A stretch of DNA of 64,000 nucleotides, taken from NCBI RefSeq assembly GCF_001718315.1, contig NZ_CP013362.1:2852001-2916000 (forward strand), read 5' to 3'. Below the pieces are notes generated by a model. That model made no database searches. It had not been told where the DNA came from and worked only from the letters and a program-made list of their open reading frames with translations. Both the position numbers and the translations under genes were made by a program. The first letter of the stretch is position 1, and each line of letters begins with the position of its first letter. Source of the DNA: Burkholderia diffusa (lineage in GTDB: Bacteria; Pseudomonadota; Gammaproteobacteria; Burkholderiales; Burkholderiaceae). Shown one piece after another: positions 19,172 to 28,532 of the stretch.

Positions 19172-20653
19172 TCAGAACGCGGCTTCGGCACTCGCCGGCA
19201 CGCGCTCGCCGCGCGCGACGAAACCGCCGGCGCGCGCGCCGGTCGGCTGGCCGTTCTCGTAAGTCAGCACGCCGTTCACCCACACCGCGTCGATCCCGTG
19301 CGCGGGCTGCTGCGGCTTCTCGAACGTCGCGGCATCGATCACGCGCGCCGGATCGAACAGCACGAGATCCGCGTGGTAGCCGACATGCACTTCGCCGCGC
19401 CGCGCGATCCCGTAGCGGCGCGCGGACAGCGACGTCATCTTGCGGATCGCTTCCTCGAGCGGCAGCAGGTTCGTGTCGCGCACGTAATGGCCGAGCACGC
19501 GCGGGAATGCGCCCCAGAGCCGCGGGTGCGGCAGCGGATCGTTCGGCAAGCCGTCCGAGCCGACCATCGTCGCCGGGTGCGACAGAATCCGCCGCACGTC
19601 GTCCTCGGACATGTTGTGGTACACGGCGCCGGCCGGACGGATGCGCTGCGCGGCCTCCTGCTCGGTCACGCCCCAGTCGGCCGCGATCGCCTTCAGCAAC
19701 TTGCCCGCGACTTCCGGATGCGGCTCCGACCACGTGATCGTGATGTCGATGTCGCCCGTCACCTGCTTCAGGTCGAGCGTCGACGAGCTGCGGCTGTACG
19801 GATAGCAGTCGCAGCCGACGGGCTGGTAGCGGCGCGCGCCTTCGAGCGACGCGAGCACCTCGGTGCTGCGCCCCCAGTTCGACGGGCCCGCGCATTTCAG
19901 GTGCGAGATCACGACCGGCACCTGCGCGTGACGGCCGACGCGATACGCTTCGTCCATCGCGTCGAGGATCGCGTCGAACTCGGTGCGCATGTGCGTCGTG
20001 TATAGCGCGCCCGCGTTCGCGAGCGGCTCGGCGAGCGCCATCACTTCCTCGGCGGGCGCCGCGAACGCGGAGCCATATGCGAGGCCCGACGACAGCCCGA
20101 GCGCGCCGTTCGCGAGCGCCTCCTCGAGCTGTGTGCGCATCCCGGCAATTTCGCCGTCGGTCGCCGCGCGGTCGAGGCGGTCCATCTGGTTGTTGCGCAG
20201 CGCGGTGTGCCCGACGAGCGCCGCGACGTTCACGGCCGGACGCGCATCGTTGACGGCCGCGACATACGCGGCGAAGGTCGGGTAGCGGAACGCGGCGCGA
20301 TCGCCGAGCAGGTTCATCGGGTCGGGCGGATCGCCCGCGAGCGTCACCGGCGACGCGCTGATCCCGCAGTTGCCGACGATCACCGTCGTCACGCCCTGCG
20401 AGATCTTCGGCAGCATTCCCGGCGCGCGGATCACGTGCGTGTCGTCGTGCGTGTGGACGTCGACGAAGCCCGGCGCGAGCGCGCGGCCATTCGCATCGAC
20501 GACGGTTTCGGCAAGCCAGTTCGACAGGTTGCCGATCGCCGCGATCACGCCATTGCGGATCGCGACGTCGCGCGTGACGGGCGGCGCGCCGGTGCCATCG
20601 TACAGCTGCGCGCCGACGATCAGCGTATCGGCGGCTTCGGGATGCGAATGCAT
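19172..20653 (-). CDS. N-acyl-D-amino-acid deacylase (D-aminoacylase)
   Basis: A 493-residue zinc amidohydrolase releasing D-amino acids from N-acyl derivatives. Metal-site residues align by position with known D-aminoacylases: VDVHTHDD gives H67 and H69, and GNCGIS gives C96. Further conserved segments are YTTHMRTEFD (near residue 219), VVISHLKCAG (near 249) and SDGLPNDPLPHPR (near 366). The start codon lies two bases after the stop codon of the rpiR gene, implying tight coupling. With the divergent D-amino-acid deaminase and ridA it forms a D-amino-acid catabolic locus. Confidence 0.92.
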   Translation of the reverse strand: MHSHPEAADTLIVGAQLYDGTGAPPVTRDVAIRNGVIAAIGNLSNWLAETVVDANGRALAPGFVDVHTHDDTHVIRAPGMLPKISQGVTTVIVGNCGISASPVTLAGDPPDPMNLLGDRAAFRYPTFAAYVAAVNDARPAVNVAALVGHTALRNNQMDRLDRAATDGEIAGMRTQLEEALANGALGLSSGLAYGSAFAAPAEEVMALAEPLANAGALYTTHMRTEFDAILDAMDEAYRVGRHAQVPVVISHLKCAGPSNWGRSTEVLASLEGARRYQPVGCDCYPYSRSSSTLDLKQVTGDIDITITWSEPHPEVAGKLLKAIAADWGVTEQEAAQRIRPAGAVYHNMSEDDVRRILSHPATMVGSDGLPNDPLPHPRLWGAFPRVLGHYVRDTNLLPLEEAIRKMTSLSARRYGIARRGEVHVGYHADLVLFDPARVIDAATFEKPQQPAHGIDAVWVNGVLTYENGQPTGARAGGFVARGERVPASAEAAF

Positions 20654-20655
20654 GG

Positions 20656-21591
20656 TCAGTCTCCTACCGGTTGACGGTCTCCGCCGCCGCGGTGCGCATC
20701 GAGCGCATGCTTGATGCGGCGCAGCGATTCTCGGCCCGCATCGCCGAGCCGCAGCGCGACCCCGGTGACGAGCACGTCGATCGCCATCATCATCGCGTAG
20801 CGCGATGTCGAAGGCTTGTAAATGAAATCGGTCTCGAATGCGACGACCGGAATCAGATGGTCGGCGAGCTTCGCGAGCGGCGACGCCGGCGCGGTGATCG
20901 CGATCAGCTTCGCGCCGTAGCGTTTCGCGAGCCGGCAGCTTTCGAGCAGTTCGGGCACGCGCCCGCTCACCGACAACGCGACGACCACGGCGTCGCGCGA
21001 CAGCGTCGCCGACACCATCCGCTGCAGCAGGCTGTCCTGATAGCTCGCGACCGGCCGGCCAAAGCGCACGAGCCGGAAGCGCAGTTCGTCGGCGAGCGCG
21101 GTCGAGCCGCCGCCCTGCCCGTACACATAGATCATCTTCGCGCCGGCGAGCAGGTCGGCCGCCGCGTCGAACGACGTGTTGCGCAGCAGCTGGTGGTTGT
21201 GCGCGAGCGCCACGCGAATCTCGTCGTAGACGACCGATGCGGGGCTCGCGTCTTCTTCGGGATGCTCATCGGCCGGCACCAGAAAACGCTGGCCGACCGC
21301 CGCGGCCTGCGCAACGAGCACCTTCAGTTCGCGCACGTCGCGGCAGCCGACGGCCTTCGCGAAACGCGTGACCGTCGCGACGCTGACTCCCGCGTCGCGC
21401 GCGAGCGCGCCAATGCTCGCATGTGCGGCGCGCGCGAGATCGGCGAGGATGAATGCGGCGACCTTGCGTTCGGCCTCGCGCAGCTCGGGCGCGCATTCGG
21501 CGATCCGCGCGACGATGTCGAGGACCGGCTGGGCGACCGAAGCCGGTGGCTCGGCTGCGAACGGGACGGATGGGCTGGCGGGCGAATTCAT
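20656..21591 (-). CDS. RpiR family transcriptional regulator (HTH + SIS domain)
   Basis: A 311-residue regulator with an N-terminal RpiR helix-turn-helix (AHASIGALARDAGVSVATVTRFAKAVGC, about residues 55-83; recognition segment VSVATVTRFAKAVG) and a SIS domain (about 145-275, beginning IYVYGQGGGSTALADE). SIS domains usually bind phosphosugars, so an amino-acid-related ligand here would be unusual. It is divergent from the D-amino-acid deaminase and heads the rpiR - D-aminoacylase - ridA array; control of both directions is likely. Confidence 0.92.
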   Translation of the reverse strand: MNSPASPSVPFAAEPPASVAQPVLDIVARIAECAPELREAERKVAAFILADLARAAHASIGALARDAGVSVATVTRFAKAVGCRDVRELKVLVAQAAAVGQRFLVPADEHPEEDASPASVVYDEIRVALAHNHQLLRNTSFDAAADLLAGAKMIYVYGQGGGSTALADELRFRLVRFGRPVASYQDSLLQRMVSATLSRDAVVVALSVSGRVPELLESCRLAKRYGAKLIAITAPASPLAKLADHLIPVVAFETDFIYKPSTSRYAMMMAIDVLVTGVALRLGDAGRESLRRIKHALDAHRGGGDRQPVGD

Positions 21592-21615
21592 CTGCTGAAA
21601 AGTGTGCGGCGCTTC

Positions 21616-21632
21616 ATGTTACTAAATAACAT
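21616..21632. promoter_or_regulatory. Candidate RpiR operator (ATGTTA-5-TAACAT)
   Basis: Perfect inverted repeat with six-base arms in the 119-base divergent region, 25 bases from the rpiR start codon and about 80 bases ahead of the deaminase start. It is A/T-rich in a GC-rich surrounding, typical for an operator overlapping a promoter. Assignment to this RpiR is inference from position. Confidence 0.5.
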
Positions 21633-21710
21633 CACCGCGCCGATGCTACTTTCTGTACCATCTGCATGTCAACTTCAGTGCAATGCATAGTAATGATGGA
21701 GCGGGATGAA

Positions 21711-22991
21711 ATGAAAGTTACAAACTATCAGGAACCGACAATCAATCCGTTGGGCAAGGGCCTCGGCAACCTGCCGAGCGCGAGCGTGCCGCTCGACGAC
21801 GCGGGCCGCCTCGAGTGGAACCTGCTCGCGGAAGATGTCAGCCTGCCGGCCGCCGTGCTGTACGCGGATCGCATCGAACACAATCTGAACTGGATGCAGG
21901 CGTTCGTCCAGCAGTACGGCGTGCAGTTCGCACCGCACGGCAAGACGACGATGGCGCCGCAGCTGTTCCGCCGCCAGCTCGACGCCGGCGCATGGGGCAT
22001 CACGCTCGCGACCGCGCACCAGACGCAGGCCGCGTATCACGGCGGCGTGCGGCGCGTGCTGCTCGCGAACCAGCTGGTCGGCCGCCAGAACATGGCGATC
22101 ATCGCTCAGTTGCTGTCCGATCCCGAGTTCGAATTCTTCTGCCTCGTCGATTCGGCCGACAGCGTCGACCAGCTCGGCCGCTTCTTCGGCGACGCAAAAA
22201 AGACGCTGAACGTGCTGATCGAGCTCGGCGTACCGGGCGGCCGCGCGGGCGTGCGCGACGCCGCGCAACGCCAGGCCGTGCTCGATGCGATCGCGCGCTA
22301 TCCGGACACGCTGAAGCTGGCCGGCATCGAACTCTACGAAGGCGTGCTGAAGGAGGAAGGCGAGATCCGCGCGTTCCTGCAGGACGCGGTCGCGCTCACG
22401 CGAGCGCTGGCCGAAGCCGGCCGTTTCGCGCGCACGCCGGCGATCCTGTCGGGCGCCGGCTCGGCGTGGTACGACGTGGTCGCGGAGGAATTCGCGAAGG
22501 CGTCCGACGCCGGTTTCGCGGAAGTCGTGCTGCGCCCGGGCTGCTACCTGACGCACGACGTCGGCATCTACAAGAAGGCCCAGACCGACGTGTTCGCGCG
22601 CAACCCGATCGCCCGCAGGATGGGCGAAGGGCTGCTGCCGGCGCTGCAGCTGTGGGCGTACGTGCAGTCGGTGCCCGAGCCGAATCGCGCGATCGTCGCG
22701 CTCGGCAAGCGCGACGCGGCGTTCGACGCGGGCTTGCCCGAGCCGGCGCGCCACTTCCGCCCGGGCCGCGACAGCGCGCCGCGCGATGTCGCCGCGAGCG
22801 AAGGCTGGGCCGTCACCGGAATGATGGACCAGCATGCGTACCTGCAGATTCCGCCGGGCGCGGACGTGAAGGTCGGCGACATGGTCGCGTTCGACATCTC
22901 GCACCCGTGCCTGACGTTCGACAAGTGGCGCCAGCTGCTCGTCCTCGATCCGCAATTCCGCGTGACGGAAGTCGTCGAAACCTTCTTCTGA
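21711..22991 (+). CDS. PLP-dependent D-amino-acid deaminase (DSD1-like, alanine racemase fold)
   Basis: A 426-residue enzyme of the D-serine dehydratase-like / D-threonine aldolase-like fold-type III family. The PLP lysine is in [17 protein letters not shown] (K78), and the C-terminal metal-site region contains DQHAYLQIP and [12 protein letters not shown], matching the HxC motif of DSD1-type enzymes. Expected reaction: D-serine or a related D-amino acid to 2-oxo acid plus ammonia. The ATG at 21711 has GGAG nine bases upstream; ATGs at 21696 and 21666 are alternatives. Divergent from rpiR/D-aminoacylase/ridA. Confidence 0.87.
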   Translation: MKVTNYQEPTINPLGKGLGNLPSASVPLDDAGRLEWNLLAEDVSLPAAVLYADRIEHNLNWMQAFVQQYGVQFAPHGKTTMAPQLFRRQLDAGAWGITLATAHQTQAAYHGGVRRVLLANQLVGRQNMAIIAQLLSDPEFEFFCLVDSADSVDQLGRFFGDAKKTLNVLIELGVPGGRAGVRDAAQRQAVLDAIARYPDTLKLAGIELYEGVLKEEGEIRAFLQDAVALTRALAEAGRFARTPAILSGAGSAWYDVVAEEFAKASDAGFAEVVLRPGCYLTHDVGIYKKAQTDVFARNPIARRMGEGLLPALQLWAYVQSVPEPNRAIVALGKRDAAFDAGLPEPARHFRPGRDSAPRDVAASEGWAVTGMMDQHAYLQIPPGADVKVGDMVAFDISHPCLTFDKWRQLLVLDPQFRVTEVVETFF

Positions 22992-23152
22992 CGCCCCGCG
23001 CACCGCCCCGCCGCCGCGCGGGGCGGCCGTCACGCGCGCTTCAAGCGGGCGGAGTACACTGCGCTTTCGTCCTCGGGGCCGCTTCGCCGCCGCAGCGCCG
23101 TCTGCCGCACGCGGCGCGAACGGACCCTCAACGCTGTTCAATGGAGAAAGCC

Positions 23153-23734
23153 ATGGCCGCGAAGAAGATCCTGTTCCTGACCGGCGATTTCGCCGAAGAC
23201 TACGAAACGATGGTGCCGTTCCAGGCGCTGCAGGCCGTCGGCCACCACGTCGATGCGGTCTGCCCGGGCAAGCGCGCGGGCGACAAGGTCAAGACCGCGA
23301 TCCACGATTTCGAGGGCGACCAGACTTACACCGAAAAGCCCGGCCACAACTTCACGCTGAACGCGACGTTCGACGACGTCGATGCGTCGGGCTACGACGC
23401 GCTCGCGATCGCGGGCGGCCGCGCGCCCGAATACCTGCGTCTCGATGCGAAGGTGATCGCGCTGGTGCGCGCGTTCGCCGAAGCCGGCAAGCCGATCGCC
23501 GCGATCTGCCATGCGGCGCAGCTGCTCGCGGCCGCCGACGTGATCCGCGGCAAGCGCATCTCGGCCTACCCTGCCTGCGCGCCGGAAGTGAAACTCGCGG
23601 GCGGCGAGTACGCGGACATCCCGGTCGACGCGGCCGTGACCGACGCGCCGTTCGTCACCGCGCCCGCGTGGCCCGCGCATCCGGCATGGCTCGCGCAGTT
23701 CCTCGCGCTGCTGGGCACGCGCATCGAGCTGTAA
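23153..23734 (+). CDS. DJ-1/PfpI family protein
   Basis: A 193-residue protein of the class I glutamine amidotransferase-like (DJ-1/PfpI) superfamily. The nucleophile elbow is [12 protein letters not shown] (Cys near residue 119, followed by His), and the early acidic residue is in [10 protein letters not shown]. Members act as glyoxalase III, protein deglycase-like or chaperone proteins; substrate is unclear here. The start is placed at the ATG with GGAGAAAGCC directly upstream. It lies 161 bases after the deaminase and could be read through from it. Confidence 0.88.
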   Translation: MAAKKILFLTGDFAEDYETMVPFQALQAVGHHVDAVCPGKRAGDKVKTAIHDFEGDQTYTEKPGHNFTLNATFDDVDASGYDALAIAGGRAPEYLRLDAKVIALVRAFAEAGKPIAAICHAAQLLAAADVIRGKRISAYPACAPEVKLAGGEYADIPVDAAVTDAPFVTAPAWPAHPAWLAQFLALLGTRIEL

Positions 23735-23866
23735 ACGAAGCTGGATGAAATGAAATGAAACGCCGGCCGGCGGCTGGTTCGCGCGACCCGCGCGTGACCC
23801 GTATGCCGCGCCGGTCAGGATCGGCCGACGGGGCGCGCCCCGCCGAGCCGCCTCCCGCCCTGCCCT

Positions 23867-24307
23867 TCAGTACGGCGTCGATCCGACTTCCGCGATCCGC
23901 GACTCCAGCATCGCCAGCGCACCCGACAGCGCGGTCAGCACGTCGTCCGGCAGTTGCGCCATCGTCTGGTCGAGGAACGCCTTGCGGCGCGGCAGGCACG
24001 CGTCGAACGCGGCCCGACCGTCTTCGGTCAGCGTGACGTTGGTCACGCGATTGTCGCGGGCGTCGGACGCGCGCTCGATCCAGCCGAGCGCGTCGAGCGA
24101 TTTCAGCTGGCGCGTGAGCGCGCCCGGATCGATGCGCAGCACTTCCACGAGCTTCTTCTGCGACGAATGCCCGCCCATCGTGTGCAGCGCGACCATGATG
24201 CGCCAGCGCGGCATCGGCTGCCCGACGTGCGTTTCGAACGCGCTCATGAACGCGCGATACGTGCGTCCGAATTGCTGCAAGATCGCGACGCGGTCCTGTT
24301 CTTCCAT
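23867..24307 (-). CDS. MarR family transcriptional regulator
   Basis: A 146-residue winged-helix regulator. The wHTH core runs from about residue 45 to 100 (SSQKKLVEVLRIDPGALTRQLKSLDALGWIER and the wing DARDNRVTNVTLTEDG). It lies 34 bases downstream of a DHA2 drug-efflux transporter and on the same strand, so the pump and its likely repressor form one operon. Paired dyads ahead of the pump gene (25943-25967) are candidate binding sites. Confidence 0.93.
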   Translation of the reverse strand: MEEQDRVAILQQFGRTYRAFMSAFETHVGQPMPRWRIMVALHTMGGHSSQKKLVEVLRIDPGALTRQLKSLDALGWIERASDARDNRVTNVTLTEDGRAAFDACLPRRKAFLDQTMAQLPDDVLTALSGALAMLESRIAEVGSTPY

Positions 24308-24341
24308 GCGCTGATGCCTACTCGTTCAATCGGTGAATCGT

Positions 24342-25937
24342 TCAATCGGCCGCGACATGCGGTTCGATCTTGCGCCGCAGCGCGATCGGCGGCACGCGGC
24401 GACACTGCCATACCGACACCACGGCGACGACGGCCGCCATCGCGACGCCCAGGTGAATCGCGCCGACCAGCGATTCCCGGGCCGCTTCCAGCAGCAGCGC
24501 GCCATTATGCCCGGCGCGCGTCAGCTCCGCGACGAGACCACTCTGCGCGGCGCGGTCGATCAGGATCTGCGGATCGGCGAGCTGCGCATGCCACTGCAGC
24601 GCATGATCGCCCGACAGCGCATTGCGCACGCCGCTCGAATACAACTGGTTGACCAGCGTGCCCGTCAGCGCGGTGCCGATCATCCCGCCGACCATCCGCA
24701 GCGACTGCAGCAGCGCCGTCGCGATGCCGAGGTGCTCGCGGCCGGCCGTCTGCTGCGCGAACACGGTGAGGTTCGGCAGCACGAAGCCGAGGCCGATGCC
24801 GCCGGCGACCATCAGCGCCATCAGCGCCCAGGCGGGCGTCGTGTGCGTCGACACGACGATCCCCGCGCACGCGATCGCGAACAATATGAAACCGACGTGC
24901 AGCATCGCATTCGGATTGCGGATGCGCGTGACGACGCGGCCGTTCATGATGCTGCCGATCGTGATGAACACGACGAGCGGCGTGATCACGAGCCCGGCCT
25001 CCTTCGGCGACATCCCGAAGCCGCCCTGGAACAGCAGCGGCGCGTAGAACAGCAGCGAGAACATCGAGAATCCGGCAAGGATCGCGAGCACGAACAGCGC
25101 CGACAGCGCGCGGTTGCCGAACATGTCGAACGGCAGGATCGGCTGCGCGCAGCGCTTTTCCCAATGCCACAAGCCGACGCCGGCGCCGAGCGCAACGATC
25201 AGCAGCAGCGACGCCCAGCTCATGACGCCATACTTCGGCAGCCACTCGACGAACAGCTGCAGCGCGCCCAGCGACAACGCAATCAGCAGCGCGCCGGGCC
25301 AGTCGAGCCGCATCTTGCGGTCGTGCTCGACATGGCGCAGGTGCGGCAGGTAGCGCCACACGAAGAACAGCGACAGCAGGCCGACCGGCAGGTTGACGTA
25401 GAACACCGAGCGCCAGCCGAACGACTGAGTCAGGAACCCGCCGAGCGACGGCCCGACCGCGTTCGCGATGCCGAACGCGGAGCTCATCAATACCTGCCAG
25501 CGCAGCCGCACGACGGAATCGGGGAACAGGTCGGGAATGCACGCGAACGCGGTGCCGACCAGCATCCCGCCGCCGATTCCCTGCAGGCCGCGCGCGAGCA
25601 CCAGGAACAGCATGTCGTTGGCCATCCCGCACAGCACCGACGCGCCGGTGAACACGACGATCGACGCGATCACGAACGGCTTGCGGCCGTAATAGTCGCC
25701 AAGCCGGCCGAAAATCGGCACGGTGATCACGGAACTGAGCAGATATGAGGTGGCGACCCACGCGTACAGGTCGAAACCCCTCAGCTCGGCCACGATGGTC
25801 GGCAATGCGGTGCCGACGACCGTCTGGTCGAGCGCGACGAGCATGGTGACGAACGAGATTCCGATCATCGCCAGCAGCGATTCACGGAACGGCAGAAGTT
25901 GCCCGCTCGAATGGTGGGCGGCAGTATGGACGGCCAT
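24342..25937 (-). CDS. MFS multidrug efflux transporter, DHA2 (14-TMS, EmrB-like) family
   Basis: A 531-residue inner-membrane transporter. It has the DHA2 signatures: LDQTVVGTALPTI in TM1 (near residue 37), the motif A loop FGRLGDYYGRKPF (near residue 80), and RGLQGIGGGMLVGTAF (near 118). About 14 hydrophobic segments fit the drug:H+ antiporter-2 family. The ATG at 25937 is preferred; a TTG ten codons upstream lies inside the putative operator. No adjacent membrane-fusion gene is seen, so it may work alone or with an unlinked partner. Substrate unknown. Confidence 0.9.
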   Translation of the reverse strand: MAVHTAAHHSSGQLLPFRESLLAMIGISFVTMLVALDQTVVGTALPTIVAELRGFDLYAWVATSYLLSSVITVPIFGRLGDYYGRKPFVIASIVVFTGASVLCGMANDMLFLVLARGLQGIGGGMLVGTAFACIPDLFPDSVVRLRWQVLMSSAFGIANAVGPSLGGFLTQSFGWRSVFYVNLPVGLLSLFFVWRYLPHLRHVEHDRKMRLDWPGALLIALSLGALQLFVEWLPKYGVMSWASLLLIVALGAGVGLWHWEKRCAQPILPFDMFGNRALSALFVLAILAGFSMFSLLFYAPLLFQGGFGMSPKEAGLVITPLVVFITIGSIMNGRVVTRIRNPNAMLHVGFILFAIACAGIVVSTHTTPAWALMALMVAGGIGLGFVLPNLTVFAQQTAGREHLGIATALLQSLRMVGGMIGTALTGTLVNQLYSSGVRNALSGDHALQWHAQLADPQILIDRAAQSGLVAELTRAGHNGALLLEAARESLVGAIHLGVAMAAVVAVVSVWQCRRVPPIALRRKIEPHVAAD

Positions 25938-25942
25938 TTTTT

Positions 25943-25967
25943 GTTGATGCAACTTTTGACGAGTCAA
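25943..25967. promoter_or_regulatory. Two adjacent dyads, candidate MarR operator
   Basis: GTTG-ATG-CAAC (25943-25953) and TTGAC-GA-GTCAA (25956-25967) lie immediately upstream of the pump start codon and in the 109-base region shared with the divergent EcsC gene. MarR proteins bind such short dyads; the assignment to the linked MarR is inference. Confidence 0.45.
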
Positions 25968-26046
25968 ACAATCTCAAAATTCTAGCATGCCGGAGTAATC
26001 TAGGCCGGCGACGGTCGGGGCCTGTGCCCCGCCGCAAAGGAGAAAG

Positions 26047-26889
26047 ATGGAACCGATTTCAATCGCGCCCGCGGCGACGCTGTCGGCGCAAGACCAGGAC
26101 GCGCTGCGGCGCGCGAAGCAGGTACTGGAAAGCCCGTCGCTGACGATGAAGCTGACGGGCGTGCTGGGCGCGCCGGTCGAGAAGATGATCGCGCGGCTGC
26201 CCGACTTCGCGACCGGCAAGATCAACGACGCGACGCAGCTTGCGCTGCGCAAGTGCCTGAACATCGCGCTGCGCACGCTCGGCAAGCCACAGACGCCCGA
26301 CGCCGAGCCCGAGAAGCCGAGCAACCTGCTGCACAAGCTCGCGGTCGCGACGACCGGCGCGGCGGGCGGCGCGTTCGGTTTCCTCGCGCTGCCCGTCGAG
26401 CTGCCGGTGACGACCACGCTGATCTTCCGCTCGGTGTGCGACATCGCTCGCAGCGAAGGCGAGGACCTGGGCGCGGTGGATACGCAGCTGCAGTGCCTGG
26501 CCGTGCTCGGCATGGGCGGCAACGCGGACAAGCGGGAAGAGGACGCCGATCTCGGCTATTTCGTGCTGCGCGGCGCGCTTGCGCAGGCGATTTCGAAGGC
26601 GTCGTCGGACATCACGACGAAAGGGATCGCCGCGCACAGCTCGGCGGCGGTGTTCAAGCTCGTGCAGACGGTGGCATCACGCTTCTCGGTACAGGTCACC
26701 GAGCAGATGGCCGCGAAGTCGATCCCGGCGATCGGCGCGGTGCTCGGCGCGACCGTCAACACGCTGTTCATCGACCACTTCCAGCAAATGGCGCACGGCC
26801 ACTTCACCGTGCGCCGGCTCGAGCGCAAGTACGGCCCGGTCGCCGTGAAGGCCGCGTATCAGGCGATCGACGGCTCGCCCGCGCGCTGA
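26047..26889 (+). CDS. EcsC family protein
   Basis: A 280-residue protein of the EcsC family, named after an ABC-transporter-linked protein of Bacillus but without a settled biochemical role. Evidence includes the central glycine-rich hydrophobic segment (TTGAAGGAFGFLALPVELPVT, about residues 101-121, followed by FRSVCDIARSEGED) and the C-terminal AIGAVLGATVNTLFIDHFQQMAHGHF (about 233-258). An AAGGAGAAAG site precedes the ATG. Its 3' end overlaps the convergent lipase gene by 31 bases. Confidence 0.85.
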   Translation: MEPISIAPAATLSAQDQDALRRAKQVLESPSLTMKLTGVLGAPVEKMIARLPDFATGKINDATQLALRKCLNIALRTLGKPQTPDAEPEKPSNLLHKLAVATTGAAGGAFGFLALPVELPVTTTLIFRSVCDIARSEGEDLGAVDTQLQCLAVLGMGGNADKREEDADLGYFVLRGALAQAISKASSDITTKGIAAHSSAAVFKLVQTVASRFSVQVTEQMAAKSIPAIGAVLGATVNTLFIDHFQQMAHGHFTVRRLERKYGPVAVKAAYQAIDGSPAR

Positions 26890-27821
26890 ACCGCCCGCTC
26901 GACCGCGACGCGACGCAGGAACGCGGCCGCGCGGTCGAGTGCGTCGCGCGACTCCGGCACCATCGGCGCGTATAGCTGCCATACGTGCGGCATGTCTGGC
27001 CACACCTCGATCTCCACCGGCACGCCAGCCGCCTTCGCGGCGTCGGCGACGCGGCGTGAATCGTCGAGGAGCACCTCGGTGCTGCCGGCCTGGATGAAGA
27101 GCGGCGGCAGCCCGGTGAAATCCGCGTAGAGCGGCGACGCGTACGGATGCGTCGCCGATTCGTCTCCCAGATACAGCTTCGCCGCCTTCGGCAGCGCCGC
27201 AGCCGCGAACATCGGGTCGAGGCCGTCGTTGCTGCGCATCGTGCCGCCGGTGCCGGCCAGGTCGGTCCACGGCGAGAACAGGATCGCGCCGGCGGGCAAC
27301 GGTTCGCCGCGATCGCGCAACGCGACGAGCGTCGCGAGTGCAAGGCCGCCGCCCGCCGAATCGCCGCCGAACACGATCGACTCGGGCGGCGTGCCGAGCG
27401 CGAGCAATTGCCGGTAGGCTGCCAGCGCGTCGTCGAGCGCGGCCGGGAAGCGGTTCTCGGGCGCGAGCCGGTAGTCGAGGGAGAACGTGCGCACGCCCGC
27501 GCGCTTCGTGAGGCCGAACACGAGCGGCCGATGGGTTTTCGTCGAACAGAAGTAGTAGCCGCCGCCGTGGAAGTACAGCAACGTGCGGCCGGACCCGCGA
27601 GCGGCGACCGCGTCGGTGCGTTCGAGCCATTCGCCGCGCAGCGGCGCGTCGCCGGGACCGTAGCACTCGCGCAGCCGGTAGCCCGACGGCGCGCGACGCG
27701 GCACGATCATTCGCAGGTCGGTAAAGCGCCGCGCGCGGGCAGGATCGAGCACCGGGCGCTTGGTCTCGGGACGAAACTGCCAGCGCAGCAGCCAGCACGC
27801 GAACTTGCTTTGCCAACTCAT
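26859..27821 (-). CDS. Alpha/beta hydrolase, hormone-sensitive-lipase (HSL) family esterase
   Basis: A 320-residue esterase/lipase. The oxyanion motif HGGGYYF is near residue 83, the nucleophile elbow GGDSAGGGL near residue 153, and the C-terminal acid and histidine are in the segments LLDDSRR and DMPHVWQLY. This is the HSL/GDSAG branch acting on short or medium acyl esters. The start MSWQSKF has GGAG eight bases upstream; the frame extends 17 codons further to a second ATG without support. It overlaps the end of the EcsC gene on the other strand. Confidence 0.9.
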   Translation of the reverse strand: MSWQSKFACWLLRWQFRPETKRPVLDPARARRFTDLRMIVPRRAPSGYRLRECYGPGDAPLRGEWLERTDAVAARGSGRTLLYFHGGGYYFCSTKTHRPLVFGLTKRAGVRTFSLDYRLAPENRFPAALDDALAAYRQLLALGTPPESIVFGGDSAGGGLALATLVALRDRGEPLPAGAILFSPWTDLAGTGGTMRSNDGLDPMFAAAALPKAAKLYLGDESATHPYASPLYADFTGLPPLFIQAGSTEVLLDDSRRVADAAKAAGVPVEIEVWPDMPHVWQLYAPMVPESRDALDRAAAFLRRVAVERAVQRAGEPSIA

Positions 27822-27926
27822 CGAACACACTCCGTCATCACACAGTGTGACGATGGTACGTGCGATCGTCACCGCGTCGCTCGACGGGAGCCTCTATATC
27901 AAACGCCGGCGCGCGGTTCGCCAGCC

Positions 27927-28361
27927 TCAGTTCGCCGGCATCATCTGGCCACGGATCTCGCCGGACGGATGCTCCTTCGTGTGCACGTTGAAGTACCACT
28001 TGCCGCCCATCAGGTCGGTGACCTGCGAGTCGGTGAGTTCCTTCGAGCCCTTGATCGGGCTCGCAAGCGCGTCCTTCGGAATCGGCACCTGCACACCGGC
28101 GTTCTGACCGACCGGCGCGGGCCCGTGGAAATGCGCAGCGGTGGCCGGGCCTGTGAGGTGGTCGTAAGTCACCGTCCACTGCAGCATGTGGGTGGCCGTG
28201 TCGTAGGTCGCATCGACGGCGCCCGCGCCCTTGGTCGCGGTGGGCGGCACTTCGCTCGACGGCTGCAGGTTGGCGGACAGGCGCACCGTTTCGGCGGCGG
28301 CGCTGCCGGCGGCCAGCACGCCCGCAAGCAACGCCATCTGGAGCAAACGCAGCTTCGGCAT
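27927..28361 (-). CDS. Exported CHRD domain protein
   Basis: A 144-residue protein with a clear Sec signal peptide (MPKLRLLQMALLAGVLAAGS, cleavage expected after AAAE region near residue 23). The mature part is one CHRD domain (about residues 28-142) with family signatures AAHFHGPAPVG, the segment NVHTKEHPSGEIRGQM, and an early SGxxEVPP-like PSSEVPPTATKG. CHRD domains occur in chordin and in many bacterial secreted proteins of unknown function, often with conserved His residues that suggest metal binding. It stands alone between the lipase and a noncoding region. Confidence 0.88.
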   Translation of the reverse strand: MPKLRLLQMALLAGVLAAGSAAAETVRLSANLQPSSEVPPTATKGAGAVDATYDTATHMLQWTVTYDHLTGPATAAHFHGPAPVGQNAGVQVPIPKDALASPIKGSKELTDSQVTDLMGGKWYFNVHTKEHPSGEIRGQMMPAN

Positions 28362-28532
28362 GAATCCTCCTTGTACGACGGGGTACGCCACCCGGACGGG
28401 GACGCTCCATGATGGTAGTCGATCGCCGCCGATCCGGCACCGGTGCGTCGCTCGCCAGCCTGACGGAACCTGGAAGAGACCTTTGCAGCGGGAGCCCTGA
28501 ATCCGCGCGCGGCCTTTCGCTACACTTCGTCT

